A stretch of DNA of 64,000 bases from Juglans regia (Eukaryota; Streptophyta; Magnoliopsida; Fagales; Juglandaceae), in contig NC_049901.1 of the NCBI RefSeq assembly GCF_001411555.2, forward strand, positions 12,286,681 to 12,350,680, given 5' to 3'. The translations under genes were made by a program, and so were the position numbers. The notes beneath the pieces are model-generated. The model was not told the DNA's origin, made no database searches, and saw nothing but the letters and a program-made list of their open reading frames with translations. Position 1 is the stretch's first letter, and each line of letters opens with the position of its first letter. Below are positions 45,296 to 57,038 of this stretch, piece after piece.

Positions 45296-46172
45296 AAACC
45301 TAACAAAATTATAAAGGTGCTGTTACAATTTGTAATGGTATTTATTTATTTTGAGATTATGATAGAAACAATTTTTCAACCATTTTAGATTCCATCTTTC
45401 TCGATCGCTCACGGTTAATGTGCGACTGGGAATAGTAAGGAAATAGTCTACACAAGTAAGATTGTAAATAAATCAGTCTGTTCAATAGAATGCTTGACAT
45501 TTGTTTTAGTAAATTTGAATCGAACTTGACTTGTGAGGAAAAAAAAAATCTCTTAAAAGCAGACATCCACTCGATTAGTAAATGACACATATCTGACTCG
45601 ACTTGGCCAAGACCCATTTATGTCGACTGGACATAGTAGTTCGATTCAATTAAAACTTATTCATACATCGATAATTAATAATATAAACATAGCATATTTT
45701 ATAATTAAATATATAATATGTAACCTAGTTATTTAGGCCTATATATTGAATATATTTTATAGTTATACTTTATAATTTATGTAACAATTAGTCCATAAGA
45801 TTTTATATTTCATATATTAATAAGTAGAAACTTTATATAAAATGTTGATATATACTACTATCTTATCGTGTTAGTAATTTATATAGGAATAAAATATATA
45901 ATTATTATGGATAAATATCAACTAATTATATATTAATGATTTACAAAATATTAAAATTTTATAATTCAACAGATTGGGGTTTACTTAGCTGTAAAAATTC
46001 TATTAAATTTTAAAAAAAAATTTATAATTTTTTTATTTTTTTAATTATTAAATTTTATTAAAAAAAACTAAATAGAGCCAAGCTCAAACAAATATTAAAT
46101 AAAAATTTTAAATTCGAACAACTTGATGTGCGAGCTCTGCAATCCAAACACTAGCTCACCTTGAATCATTAC
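45296..46172. repeat. Dispersed 0.9-kb repeat, copy 2
   Basis: Matches 7056-7920 and 59717-60640 throughout. The minus-strand ORF at 45357-45617 has an almost identical partner at 7114-7374 but contains no known motif and is not kept in the third copy. Confidence 0.6.
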
Positions 46173-46392
46173 AGCCCGCTTTACAAGGCATCATTAAATG
46201 GGCCTTTGTGGGCTATGACATCACATATGACATCACATCCACCCAGACATGGAATTTATAGAAACAAGAGGAAATGGTGCATGATTGTGGGGCCGGCTGG
46301 GAAAATTCTTGTAAATTAAGATCGAGACAAAGCATAGCCGCCGGTGGAAGGATTGTCCTGTTTTTGGCATTTTGAGCACTCCCACCAGCTTC

Positions 46393-46579
46393 GTTTAGTA
46401 CTAAATATCTTTTAATTCATTTCAATTCATTATTATAATTTTTTTAAATTTTAACATAAAATATAATAAATAATTTAATTTTTTCAAATTCTAAAATAAT
46501 AATAATATTAAAAAATAATATTCTAACAATATTTTATCATCTCAACTCAACTCAACTCAACACACTTCAACATCCAAAC
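46393..46579. mobile_element. MITE of the GTTTGGAT family
   Basis: Starts gtttagta and ends acatccaaac; core with taaaatataataaataattt and ttctaacaatattttatc. 187 bp. Only 15 bases separate it from the next copy in the same orientation. Confidence 0.65.
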
Positions 46580-46594
46580 GCAATCTAAGACTTC

Positions 46595-46772
46595 GTTTAG
46601 AAGTTGAATTCATCTCAATTTATTTAAATTCATCATTACAATTTTTTTAAATCTTAATATAAAATATAATAAATAATTTAACTATTTTAAATCTTAAAAT
46701 AATAATAATAATAAATAATAATATTCTAATAATATTTTATCATCTCAACTCAACTCACTTCAACATCCAAAC
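46595..46772. mobile_element. MITE of the GTTTGGAT family, tandem partner
   Basis: Starts gtttagaagttgaatt and ends caacatccaaac, 178 bp, same orientation as the copy at 46393. Tandem placement may reflect insertion near an existing copy or local duplication with later divergence. Confidence 0.65.
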
Positions 46773-47710
46773 CCATCTTTAAAATTAAAATAGGACGTTA
46801 CTAGGTCCTCGAAATTCTCTGCCGAACACTCAAAATATATATACATATATATATATATATATTTTAATTTTTCTTTCACCATTTTATAAACTATTTAGAT
46901 ATATTTTGAAAATTAAAAAAAAATCACATATTTATTTAAAAGCACTTACTTAATCATTAAATAAAAAAATTAAAAAAAATTCGGTAGAAGATTTCGGTAC
47001 AAATCTTATGTGAAAATAGTGTTTTCCTTTAAAATATATCATCAAATTCAAATTTTCAATTTTACATAATGAATTTTACAAAATATTATGTATCAATTTA
47101 TTTATTTTTTCTTTATATCATTTAAATATTATATTTTTTTAATCAATTTTATTCATTTTAAATATTTTCTCTAAACTATTAATGATATGTTCATATCTTT
47201 TGATATTTATAATATCTCTATATATGCAATATCATATAATTAAGTTCTATTTTAAATTAATCTAAATTTATAAGTTAAACCAAACTAAAAATTAATAAAA
47301 AATAAAAAAAAAAGATTATATAATAAAATTAGTACAAATTAGAAGGTCATTTCTTCCTAGATGGGACTATATATATTTGATATTTTTATATAATTTGTAG
47401 CAATTCCAAAATATATATATTTGATATTAAATTAACGTTGGAGGTGCAGAGTTTGGGAAACATTGGGTAGAAGACAATTAGATGAGAAAAAAATGATTAA
47501 AAAATTATTTACAATTGTAAATAGTTATTACTAGATGTAACGGTAATATTGTAGTCAACTGAAAATTACAGATAAATTAGATAAATAAATTAGATAATCC
47601 GTTGGATGCCATTTTTTGATTATTTTCTTCAAATTATAACGAAATAGACAACGAAATAGGAGTTTTACATTAAAATATCTTGTGCACAACGCGTTATTTC
47701 CACGTTATCA

Positions 47711-48339
47711 GAGCATTGATATTGGATTAATCAAATGCCTTTTCATCTTTATATTTGAATAATTTTAACAATAAATGGCCCACATTGAATTAGCCAAAGA
47801 CTTTTCATCTCAACAATAAACAACAGTAATTTCATTTTTCTTTCTAAAGATGAAAAGTCCTGTAGCAAGTCTAAACTCATTGTTTATTATATTTTGGCTC
47901 CTCTCTCCAGTGGCTCTTTGCCTTCTTCTTTCCCGGGACCCTTTTCTTGCAGTTGTGATGTATTGTCTCACATTATAATATGGTGGAATAAAAGTAACAA
48001 ATATCATCTCATGTTCGTTACTTTACCTTTCTCTTTATATGGTGGGATAAAAACAACAAATATTGATATCGATTTTGTTTATTGAATTGTGAAAATGAAA
48101 ATGAAAATGATTGTTAGAAATTATAGGTGATTATAGGAGGTTATGAAAATAAAATTAATTATAAAATAAAAATTAATTATAAAAATATAAAAATAAAAAA
48201 TAATAATATTTTATTATTATAGAGAGTGTGATGACTAATCCAATATAGACTTTAAGTTTTGAATGATTAATTAAAAGTGAAAAAGTTACATATTAATCAA
48301 AATTTAAAGAGTAAAATAGTCAATCCAATACCAATGCTC
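47711..48339. mobile_element. Tourist/PIF-like MITE, 629 bp
   Basis: Inverted ends gagcattgatattggatt and the complement of aatccaataccaatgctc. The triplet TCA is duplicated at 47708-47710 and 48340-48342. Words with agtaacaaatatc and aaacaacaaatat appear inside. No transposase. Confidence 0.75.
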
Positions 48340-48454
48340 TCAAGACCCCAAAATGTCTGTCATTATTACCTTCGTCTTCTTTCCAAGTCTTCAAGTCTTC
48401 GTCTTCCTTCCAAGTCTTCCCTTTTCCTTTTTATATATTTATATATATATATAT

Positions 48455-48515
48455 GAACATGCTGCAGTTTCCTCGGAGATGCCTCAATCCATCCGATTAT
48501 CTCTCAGTGGAAAAG
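48455..48515. repeat. 61-bp micro-inversion between (TA)n runs
   Basis: In sister copies (45050-45110, 60680-60725) the order is ggagagag-attatt-ggat-tgaggcatctcc. Here the same words occur on the opposite strand (ggagatgcctcaatccatcc), while the sequence on the left keeps its orientation. (TA)n runs lie at both breakpoints and the right-hand one is where the Helitron begins. Confidence 0.7.
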
Positions 48516-48938
48516 ATATATATATATATATATCTTCCTTATCTTAAAAGCACGTATAAAGATGAACAGTAGTGAACAGTGGCACCGTTTTTTTTTTCCC
48601 GTTGGCTTTTCTCGTTCCCTTTTGAAATTCAGTTCGAGTTTCAGTGTTTCCCTTCCTCTTCCTCTTCGTTCGGTTAGCACCATTTACAGACTAAAAATAT
48701 CTAATCCTTATGTAAAATATCTAATATTCACATATAAGAGATGAAATATCTCATCTAATCTACACACAATTCACATTTACAGAACAATTTCCAAACTCAA
48801 CTCGAAGAAAAAATTTTCCCGTGCTCCTGAGATTTCTTCTCGCCGTTGGTACGCCGTTCACTTCTATTTCACCTCTAACTTTGTTTTTCTCTTTTCTGGT
48901 TCTCGAATATATTTTTCTGTTTGTCCGTGTGCCTTTGA

Positions 48939-49330
48939 GTGGGGGAGACGGAGGGAGACGAAGGGCTGCGCGTGGGGGACTCCGAAGGTGGGTGCGATGG
49001 TCGCCGCCTTGAGGGGAACTCCTCGGTGGTGGCCGTGAGCTTCGGTGGCGACGTACGGCGGCGCGAAATGAAACAAATGGGTGAAACCCATTTTCGTTCG
49101 GTTTCCGTGGGGGAGACGGAGGGCTGCGCGTGGCGGCCTTCGAAGGTGGGTGGGATGATCGCCACCTTGAGGGGGACTCCTCGGTGGTGGTCGTGCCCTT
49201 CGGTAGCCGCGTACGGCGGCAGAAAACCACAAAAATGGGAGAAACCCATTTCGGTTCTCTTTCCACGGAGGAGAAGCATGGCTGCGCGTGGCGAACATTG
49301 GTGGTGCCGGGGATGCTCATCGGCGTGAGG
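48939..49330. repeat. GC-rich tandem repeat, about 2.5-3 units of 140-160 bp
   Basis: Each unit holds gaaacccattt, gggctgcgcgtgg, a word like ctcctcggtggtgg and tacggcggc. The units diverge by substitutions and length. They produce long proline- or arginine-rich ORFs on both strands (for example 48760-49443 minus) that I regard as composition artefacts. Possible leader region of the Helitron transcript. Confidence 0.6.
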
Positions 49331-49442
49331 GGAACACGCCGGTGTAGGCGGTGATGATGGCCGGCGCTCGCCGGCAACGGGCTTCGCTGGAGGAGAGGAG
49401 CCGAGCTCCGGAATCGCGTAGGAGAGAGAGAAACTGTTTTCA

Positions 49443-52021
49443 AAATAAAATGTTTTCGAAATCAAATGAATTATTAACTATTTATATTATTTACAATTTT
49501 CCATCTGAAAATATTAAATAATAGTAAATTTTTTTTTTTTTTTTTTACAACTCTACTTTTGTTCTTACTAGAATTTTATATTGTTGAATTTTTTATATAG
49601 GTTGAGCTCCATGAAATTGAAAGTGGAAACAAAATATCTCAACAACTAGCTGCTCATATAAAAATATCAAAAGTATGGATCTTTTAACTTTTTAGTTTCA
49701 TACTGTGAACTGATAACTGAAATAGTTTATTTTGCTTCTCTGATTTTAGAATCTTTTAAATTATTTATTTAATATCATTTATTCAATATTTATTCTGTTT
49801 GAACTTTGAGCTGTATTAAATTATAATTTCAAATTAAATGTTATTCCAACATATTTAAATGTTATATCTTATTAGTTACATATGCATGTTTATAGAAAAA
49901 AAAATTTAAAAATTGTTATAAAATTACTCATAAAATTCTACCGACAAATTTACTTCTATATGTAAATACTTACATCAATATTTACAGTTTTACCCATATA
50001 ATTATACATAATCAATTAGTACAATATTAAAATTTTTAAAAATCGAAAATTTAATTAAATAATTTGATAAAATAGAGTATACATTCAATAAAATCAATAT
50101 TGTGCATAAACTTATATTTTAAAATATGCTTCAAGAACAAAAATGAAATAAAAATTTTATAATAAATATTATACATATAATAAATATTTGATAAAAAAAT
50201 AATAAAAATTAAAAATAATATGGAGTGTAGAGTGTTAGAAGGTAATGAAGATTTTTTTATAATAAATACTACTAACCAGTATAAATAGTAATTAACAGTC
50301 CTATAGTATGTGATACAATAATAAACAGTACTGAACATTACTCATGAATAATAATAAACAATTACAGTAATAAATAGTTCTAAACAGTAAAATAAATGAT
50401 AGAATTTTATTAAATATTTTAAAAAATTAAAATCATGTAAATAATTAGAGTTTTTAATATAATTTAAATCTTATAATATTTTTAATTAACTAAAATCTTT
50501 TTATCTAAATGATTTTCTATCATTATAATATCTTTAGAATTTTCAAAATAAAAGAGATTTACTTTAATAATGAAAAATGTGAGAATAATATAAAAATAAA
50601 ATATTCTGAATTTTTTCAATGCTCCTTGGGTCATTGAATATTATGATTGAATTTTACAACTTGTATTTTAAAATATGCTTCAAGAACAAAATGAAATAAA
50701 CATTTTATGAATATTAATAATAAAGTTTGTAAATAATAGAGATGTACTTTCCGATTAAATAATTATTAGATTTTAAAAAATGAAATATAACAGTTGAATA
50801 AAAATTATTATAAAATTGAAATATTCTCAAATTATATTTTTTTAATCATACCTCTTCTGCTATTATTTTATTACTAAACAATTTGTTTTCCTTTTACTAT
50901 TTATATTTGAATTAAAATTTAAAAATTGTTATAAAATTACTCATAAAATTCTACCGACAAATTTAGTTCTATATGTAAATACTTACATTAATATTTACAG
51001 TTTTACCCATATAATTATACATAATCAATTAGTAAAATATTGAAATTTTAAAAAATCCAAAATTTATTTAAATAATTTAATAAATACATAATCAATTAGT
51101 AAAATATTGAAATTTTAAAAAATCCAAAATTTATTTAAATAATTTAATAAATACATAATCAATTAGTAAAATATTGAAATTTTAAAAAATCCAAAATTTA
51201 TTTAAATAATTTGATAAAATAGAGTACACATTCAATAAAAATAATATTGTGCACAAACTTGTATTTCTTCAAGAACAAAATGAAATAAAATTTTTTTGAA
51301 TATTAATAATAAAGTTTGTAAATAATAGAGATATACTTTCTGATTAAATAATTATTAGATTTTAAAAAATGAAAGTTTAGTAGTGGTATTAATGAAAGTT
51401 TTTATATATATAAACTTGAGACAAGAAATTCTACCGACAAATTTAGTTCTATATGTAAATACTTACATCAATATTTACAGTTTTAACCATAGACAAGAAA
51501 TATATATAAAAACTTGCAAACAAAATATAACATTTTCATGAATTTCAAAATTTGTTGTTTCCTTTTATTTGTTTAAATATTTAATTTAATTGTAAGTTTT
51601 TTATTTCTATTTCCTTCATCTGCAATTCATGCTATAACAATTATATAATTTCTATATCTATTGGTTGTTTATTTCTAATTTTCATTATCTCTTTTTTACA
51701 GCTTCGTTAAATTTGCTGAGTTGACTTAGTTTTTTTAGTATTTTTTCAAGACTACCAAGGTAACCAACGATGTTATAAATATATCTTTTTCAATAGGTTG
51801 TTTTATTCTGTTGGAATACATACTTAGATTAAAAAAGTTTTCCAATTTGCATCATTATGAGTTTCTTCTTTATCCAGTTATCGACAAGAATTATTTCATT
51901 CCATGTATAAATGAAAAGTGGTAAGCTTATATTAATAAATTAGTATAAATTTATCATTATATGATTAATTAATTCTTTGATATTCTTATAACTTTGATTC
52001 TTGTTTAAAATGATTCCCAAG
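49443..52021 (+). other. AT-rich 5' region of the Helitron
   Basis: No coding sequence seen. A block with ctaccgacaaattta and tatgtaaatacttac occurs at about 49937, 50949 and 51427, and the segment 49925-50160 is repeated at 50937-51300. Within it a 67-bp unit is present three times in tandem (51019-51219). Possible leader exons with acceptor and donor lie near 51699-51761 and 51880-51933. Confidence 0.5.
51019..51219. repeat. Three tandem 67-bp units
   Basis: Units begin at 51019, 51086 and 51153 with acataatcaattagtaaaat. The first two are identical and the third differs near its end. Such identity points to recent expansion. Confidence 0.85.
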
Positions 52022-55000
52022 GTACTACAAAACATCCTAAGATAAACAATTTATATGAGGCTCTTTCTTTAGAAGAAAGAGAACATATACGACAAAAAAA
52101 GAAAGAAAAATATCTACAACAAAGGAATTCTACGAATGATACTACTCAACATGAAGAACAATTTTTCTCCCAACCAATCGTTGATGATGAAACAAATGTG
52201 TTGGGAGATCATATAGAATCCATACACAATAATGAAGAAGTCAGGCCATATTGTACAAAAAGACAACGCACTTTTCGCGCCGAAGCTGGAACCAGTGATA
52301 TTTCCTCCGTTGAACAGTTCAAATATAGTTCTAATATTGGTAGTTCTGGAGCACTCTATCAGGAAATAAACACAGTTGAAATTACATCAACAAAATCTCT
52401 ATTTCGGGGTAAGAAAGATGTATAAAATTAAATCGTATTTCTTTTCCTTCTTTTCCCTTCTTATATACAACTTCATTCAATGATACCACCATTTGAAACT
52501 ATAGCAACTTTAAACATTTACCTCATTTTTATGATTCATCTTTCCTCCATAGGAAATCAACATCAACAATCAGCTGGTCATAGGAAAATATTACAAACAG
52601 TGCCATTTGAGGCAACTCTCTTACCATCATTACCATTCTGTAAATTTTGTGAAGCAAAAAGATTTCAATATGAAACAAAAGATTTTTGTTGTGCCGATGG
52701 AACAATCTCTTTAACTACAAATGATGTTCCAGAACAACTTTACCATTTGTTTACTTCCAACACAGTTGAATCAACCAACTTTCTTACGTATGTTCGCACA
52801 TACAATAACAAATTTGCTTTCACATCATTTGGAGTTAAATTTGATAGAGATTTGTGTAGAAGGAACAAAGGTATTTACACATTTCGAGCTCAAGGTCAAA
52901 TCTATCATTACATTAATGATTTGATTCCTTTGGATGGACATCCTTCATATCTACAATTATATTTTTATGATACCGAACATGAATTGGACAATCGTGTTTA
53001 TGACATTGGAAGATTGGATTCATCAACTGTTGCTCAACTTATGGATATTCTTCATGTTAATCCATACTCAACATTCTTTCGAACTCTTGGAGATCTGCCC
53101 AATTTGGAAAATCACAAAATTCATATCAGATCAGATGTGGGTTTGGATCAGCGTGTTTTTAACACTCCGTCAGCTTCTCAAGTAGCAGTTATTTGGATTG
53201 AAGATGATGATTCAGAACATTTGAGAGGACGAAATATTGTGGTATTCAATCATGCAGGTGGAAGTCATATAGTCCAATACTATTTTGGCTGTTATGATCC
53301 ACTGCAGTATCCATTGTTATTTCCTTTTGGTGATACTGGTTGGCACCAAGGAATATTAAGAATAAAGAAAGGTGATAGACTACCACAACAAGTAACAAAA
53401 GCATCAGTCGACCCTCAACAATCAGTATCAGCAGAACAACTGCTTATAAAGGAACAAGAAGGTTAAAATAATAATTCTTCTTTTAACTTTTAATTGTTCT
53501 AATATAACAATGTTACATTTCTAATTTATTAAATTTATTATCTTACAGTGCTGAAAAAAAACAGAAAACAGCAGGTTGTCTCATGTCGCGAGTACTATTG
53601 CTACAAACTTCAAATTAGGAAAAATACAAAATCTATTTTACTATTCTCGGGCCGTTTACTGCAGCAGTTTGTTGTTGATATGTACGTAAAAATTGAGACG
53701 TCAAGATTGGATTATTTTCGTAATAAGCAACAAGAGATTCGATCTGAAGTATATCAAGGAATAGTTGACAGTCTATCAATTGGACAAAGCAATGCTTCTA
53801 AAGTTGGTAAACGCATCATTCTGCCTTCTTCTTTTATTGGAGGTCCAAGAGATATGCGTAAGAGATATATGGAAGCAATGACTTTAGTCCAACGCTTTGG
53901 AAAACCGGACATCTTTTTAACCATGACATGCAACCCAAGTTGGAAAGAAATCTTAGATGAATTGGGTCCACAAGAAGAAGCACAAAATCGTCCTGATTTG
54001 ATTGCACGTATCTTTAGAGCAAAATTAGAAGAACTGAAGGATGAATTATTCAAACGGGAGATATTTGGGAAAGTTTCAGCATACGTATACGTCATTGAAC
54101 ATCAAAAAAGAGGACTACCACATGCACATTTCTTGATCATACTACAAAGAGATTGGAAAATCTATACTCCAGAATCTTTTGATGAAATTGTATCAACAGA
54201 AATACCTGACAGAGAAAGAAATCTACATTTACACAAGACAGTAAAAAGACATATGATGCATGGCCCCTGTGGAGTACTGAATCCGAACAATGTGTGTATG
54301 AAAGCAAATGGCAGTTGTAAAAACCACTTTCCAAAAGGTTTTGTACCTAACACAACCGTTGGAATCGATTGTTTCCCACAGTACAAACATTGTGATAATG
54401 GAATGACTGTCAAAGTCAGAGGTAAAGATTTAGATAACCGTTGGGTTGTTCCACATAATCCATATCTCCTCGCAAAATTTGATTGTCACTTGAATGTAGA
54501 AATTTGCTCAACAATCAAAGCAGTCAAATACCTTTATAAGTACATTTATAAAGGTCATGATCGTGTTGCTTTCAACTTGATTCCTGAACAAAACATCCAA
54601 GATATAGATGAAATCCAACAATTTCAATCAGCCAGATGGATCGCTCCACCAGAGGCTATGTGGAGAATATACGGTTTTATTCTTAATGAAATGCATCCAT
54701 CAGTTTACAGTTTACATCTACATCTTGAAGATCAACATCTGGTAGCTTTTCATGCACATGACAACCTTAACAATGTTCTGAGATCTGATTTTACGGCAAA
54801 ATCAATGTTGACTGAATTCTTTTCAACAAATCAAACTAATGAAAATGCACGAAAACTACTGTACAAAGAATTTCCTGAAGCTTTTGTTTGGAACCAACAA
54901 CACAAAATATGGACTCCAAGAAAGAAGAAAACTGTTATAGGCCGCATTGTTACAGCAAGTCCATTCGAAGGTGAAAGGTATTACTTACGAATATTGTTAA

Positions 55001-56868
55001 ATCATATAAGAGGCCCTTTATCATTTGACCACATCAAAACAGTTGGCAACGTCACTGCACCAACCTTTCGTGAAGCAGCTACATTACATGGTTTGTTACA
55101 AAGAGATACCAGTTTGCAAGATTGTATGCAAGAGGCTTCCTTATACCAAATACCACACAGTTTAAGACGGCTATTTGCAACAATTTTAGTATACTGTAAT
55201 CCAACAAATCCTAGAGAACTTTGGAAATATTTTGAACAAGATATGTCAAGTGATTTCCAAACAAGTGTTGCAACATCAGCAGATATTAGGACAAAAGTCT
55301 TACGAAGCATCTCTTCTACACTTGAATCGATGGGAAAAGACATAAACATGTTTCATTTAATAGAACATGATGTCTCTTTTGATCAGAACGAAACTGAAGC
55401 TAGAGAAATAAATGATGAATTTGCAGTTTCGATACCAGAAGAAGATCTTATGGCTTCGATGAGTCTTAATTCTGAACAACAACACGCATATGAATCAATT
55501 TTGCAGAAAGTCCTTCTAAATGAATCTGCTGCATTTTTCATTGATGGTCCGGGCGGAACAGGGAAAACATTCTTATATAAAGCACTTCTCGCTACAGTAA
55601 GATCAAGAAACTTAATTGCTCTTGCAACTGCATCGTCTGGTGTTGCTGCATCTATTTTACCTGGAGGTCGAACAGCCCATTCACGCTTCAAAATTCCATT
55701 AGATCTTGACAAAAATAGTACTTGTTGTGTAAGCAAACAAAGTGCTCTTGCCAAATTGTTACGTCTTGCAAAGCTAATCATATGGGATGAAGCACCTATG
55801 TCTAGAAAAGAATGTATGCAAGCATTGGATAAAATGTTACGAGACATAACTGATTCAAGATTACCATTTGGTGGAAAAATTATCGTATTCGGTGGAGATT
55901 TTCGTCAAGTCTTACCTGTGATTCAGAAAGGCACAAGACAAGAAGAAGTTAATGCTAGTTTAGCATCGTCATATTTGTGGTCTACTTTAACTAAGATTAG
56001 GTTGAGTGAGAATATGCGAGCAAGATTCGATCCAAACTTCTCAAATTATTTACTTCAGGTCGGAAATGGAACAACACCAATCACAATTGAGAATAAGATC
56101 AAAATTCCCAATGAAATGCTCATTCCTTACAGAAATGATGTGGAGTCTTTAGATGATCTGATCGATGCAGTCTTCCAAGATATTGGCAGCTATTCAGAAA
56201 ATTTATCCGAAATGACAAATCGAGCTATCTTGACACCAAAGAACAACTCTGTCGATGAGATAAATACAATACTTATTCAAAGATTTCCTGGTACAGTTAC
56301 ACAATACTATAGCTTCGATGAAACGATTGATACATCAGAACAAGGAATCATGGAGGATTTTTTAAATACATTGACACCAAATGGACTTCCACCTCATGAG
56401 CTGTTATTAAAAAAAAATTGTCCCATCATGTTACTCAGAAATGTCAATCCTTCAGAAGGTTTATGCAATGGAACACGTCTTATTTGTCGCAACTTTGAAC
56501 GAAATATCATTGATGCTGAAATTGCAGTTGGTCACCACACCGGAAAAAGAGTTTTCATACCAAGAATTCCTTTCTTGCCAAATGCAGATGACAATAGTGG
56601 TTTTCCATTCAAAAGAACACAATTTCCTATCAGATTAAGTTTTGCAATGACAATAAATAAAGCACAAGGACAGACATTAGATTTTGTTGGTGTATACTTG
56701 CCTCAACCTGTATTTTGTCATGGCCAACTCTATGTAGCACTATCAAGAGCCAAGACTTCTGCTTCAGTAAAAGTTGTTATAAGACCAGTATCAACTCAAG
56801 ATTGTGAAGAAGCTGAAACAAATAATATTGTTTATAAAGAATTACTAACACTAGCATATCCATCATAA
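52022..56868 (+). CDS. Helitron RepHel: HUH replication initiator fused to PIF1-like helicase
   Basis: Three exons fit in one frame: 52022-52408, 52553-53461 and 53549-56868, with GT-AG introns of 144 and 87 bp. The first in-frame Met lies in an earlier exon I could not place. Exon 2 begins with a zinc-binding pattern (CKFCEAKRF...FCC). Exon 3 (1106 codons) holds the Rep part: FLTMTCNP, the HUH motif in GLPHAHFLII (about residue 192) and the tyrosine motif KYLYKYIYKG (about 326). The helicase follows with Walker A GPGGTGKT (about 667), Walker B IIWDEAPMS, GGDFRQVLPV and a C-terminal MTINKAQGQTLDFVG. Rep nicks and joins DNA ends, the helicase unwinds during rolling-circle transposition. No stops or frameshifts were found in exons 1-3, so this copy could be active. 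Confidence 0.88.
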
Positions 56869-57038
56869 ACTTCTGTAAGTAATGAAATTTCAATATATAC
56901 CTCTCAATTAAATACAATTTATTTTTCCATTATGTAATTTTCAGAACTTCCTGTTTTTCTATTATTGAAATTGTCTTATTTAAATTCAATTGTTTAAACT
57001 AATATTTTTTTTCTCTTCATTTATAAGTAGGCTTCAAC

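Larger units (their letters stand above)
46250..47707. repeat. LECRK upstream module U4
   Basis: 46253-46376 matches the block after the TATA box in U1-U3. 47030-47434 matches 38110-38541, and 47435-47700 matches 44496-44600 and 1600-1810. Position 47427-47434 is the unoccupied site of the 5.9-kb element. Two tandem MITEs and one candidate MITE (46800-47030, weak inverted ends) lie between. The gene that this module once served is not present. Confidence 0.6.

Noticed and set aside
48760..49465. Long proline- and arginine-rich ORFs on the minus strand and overlapping ORFs on the plus strand
   Set aside because: They come from GC-rich tandem repeats, are open in several frames at once and show no domain.
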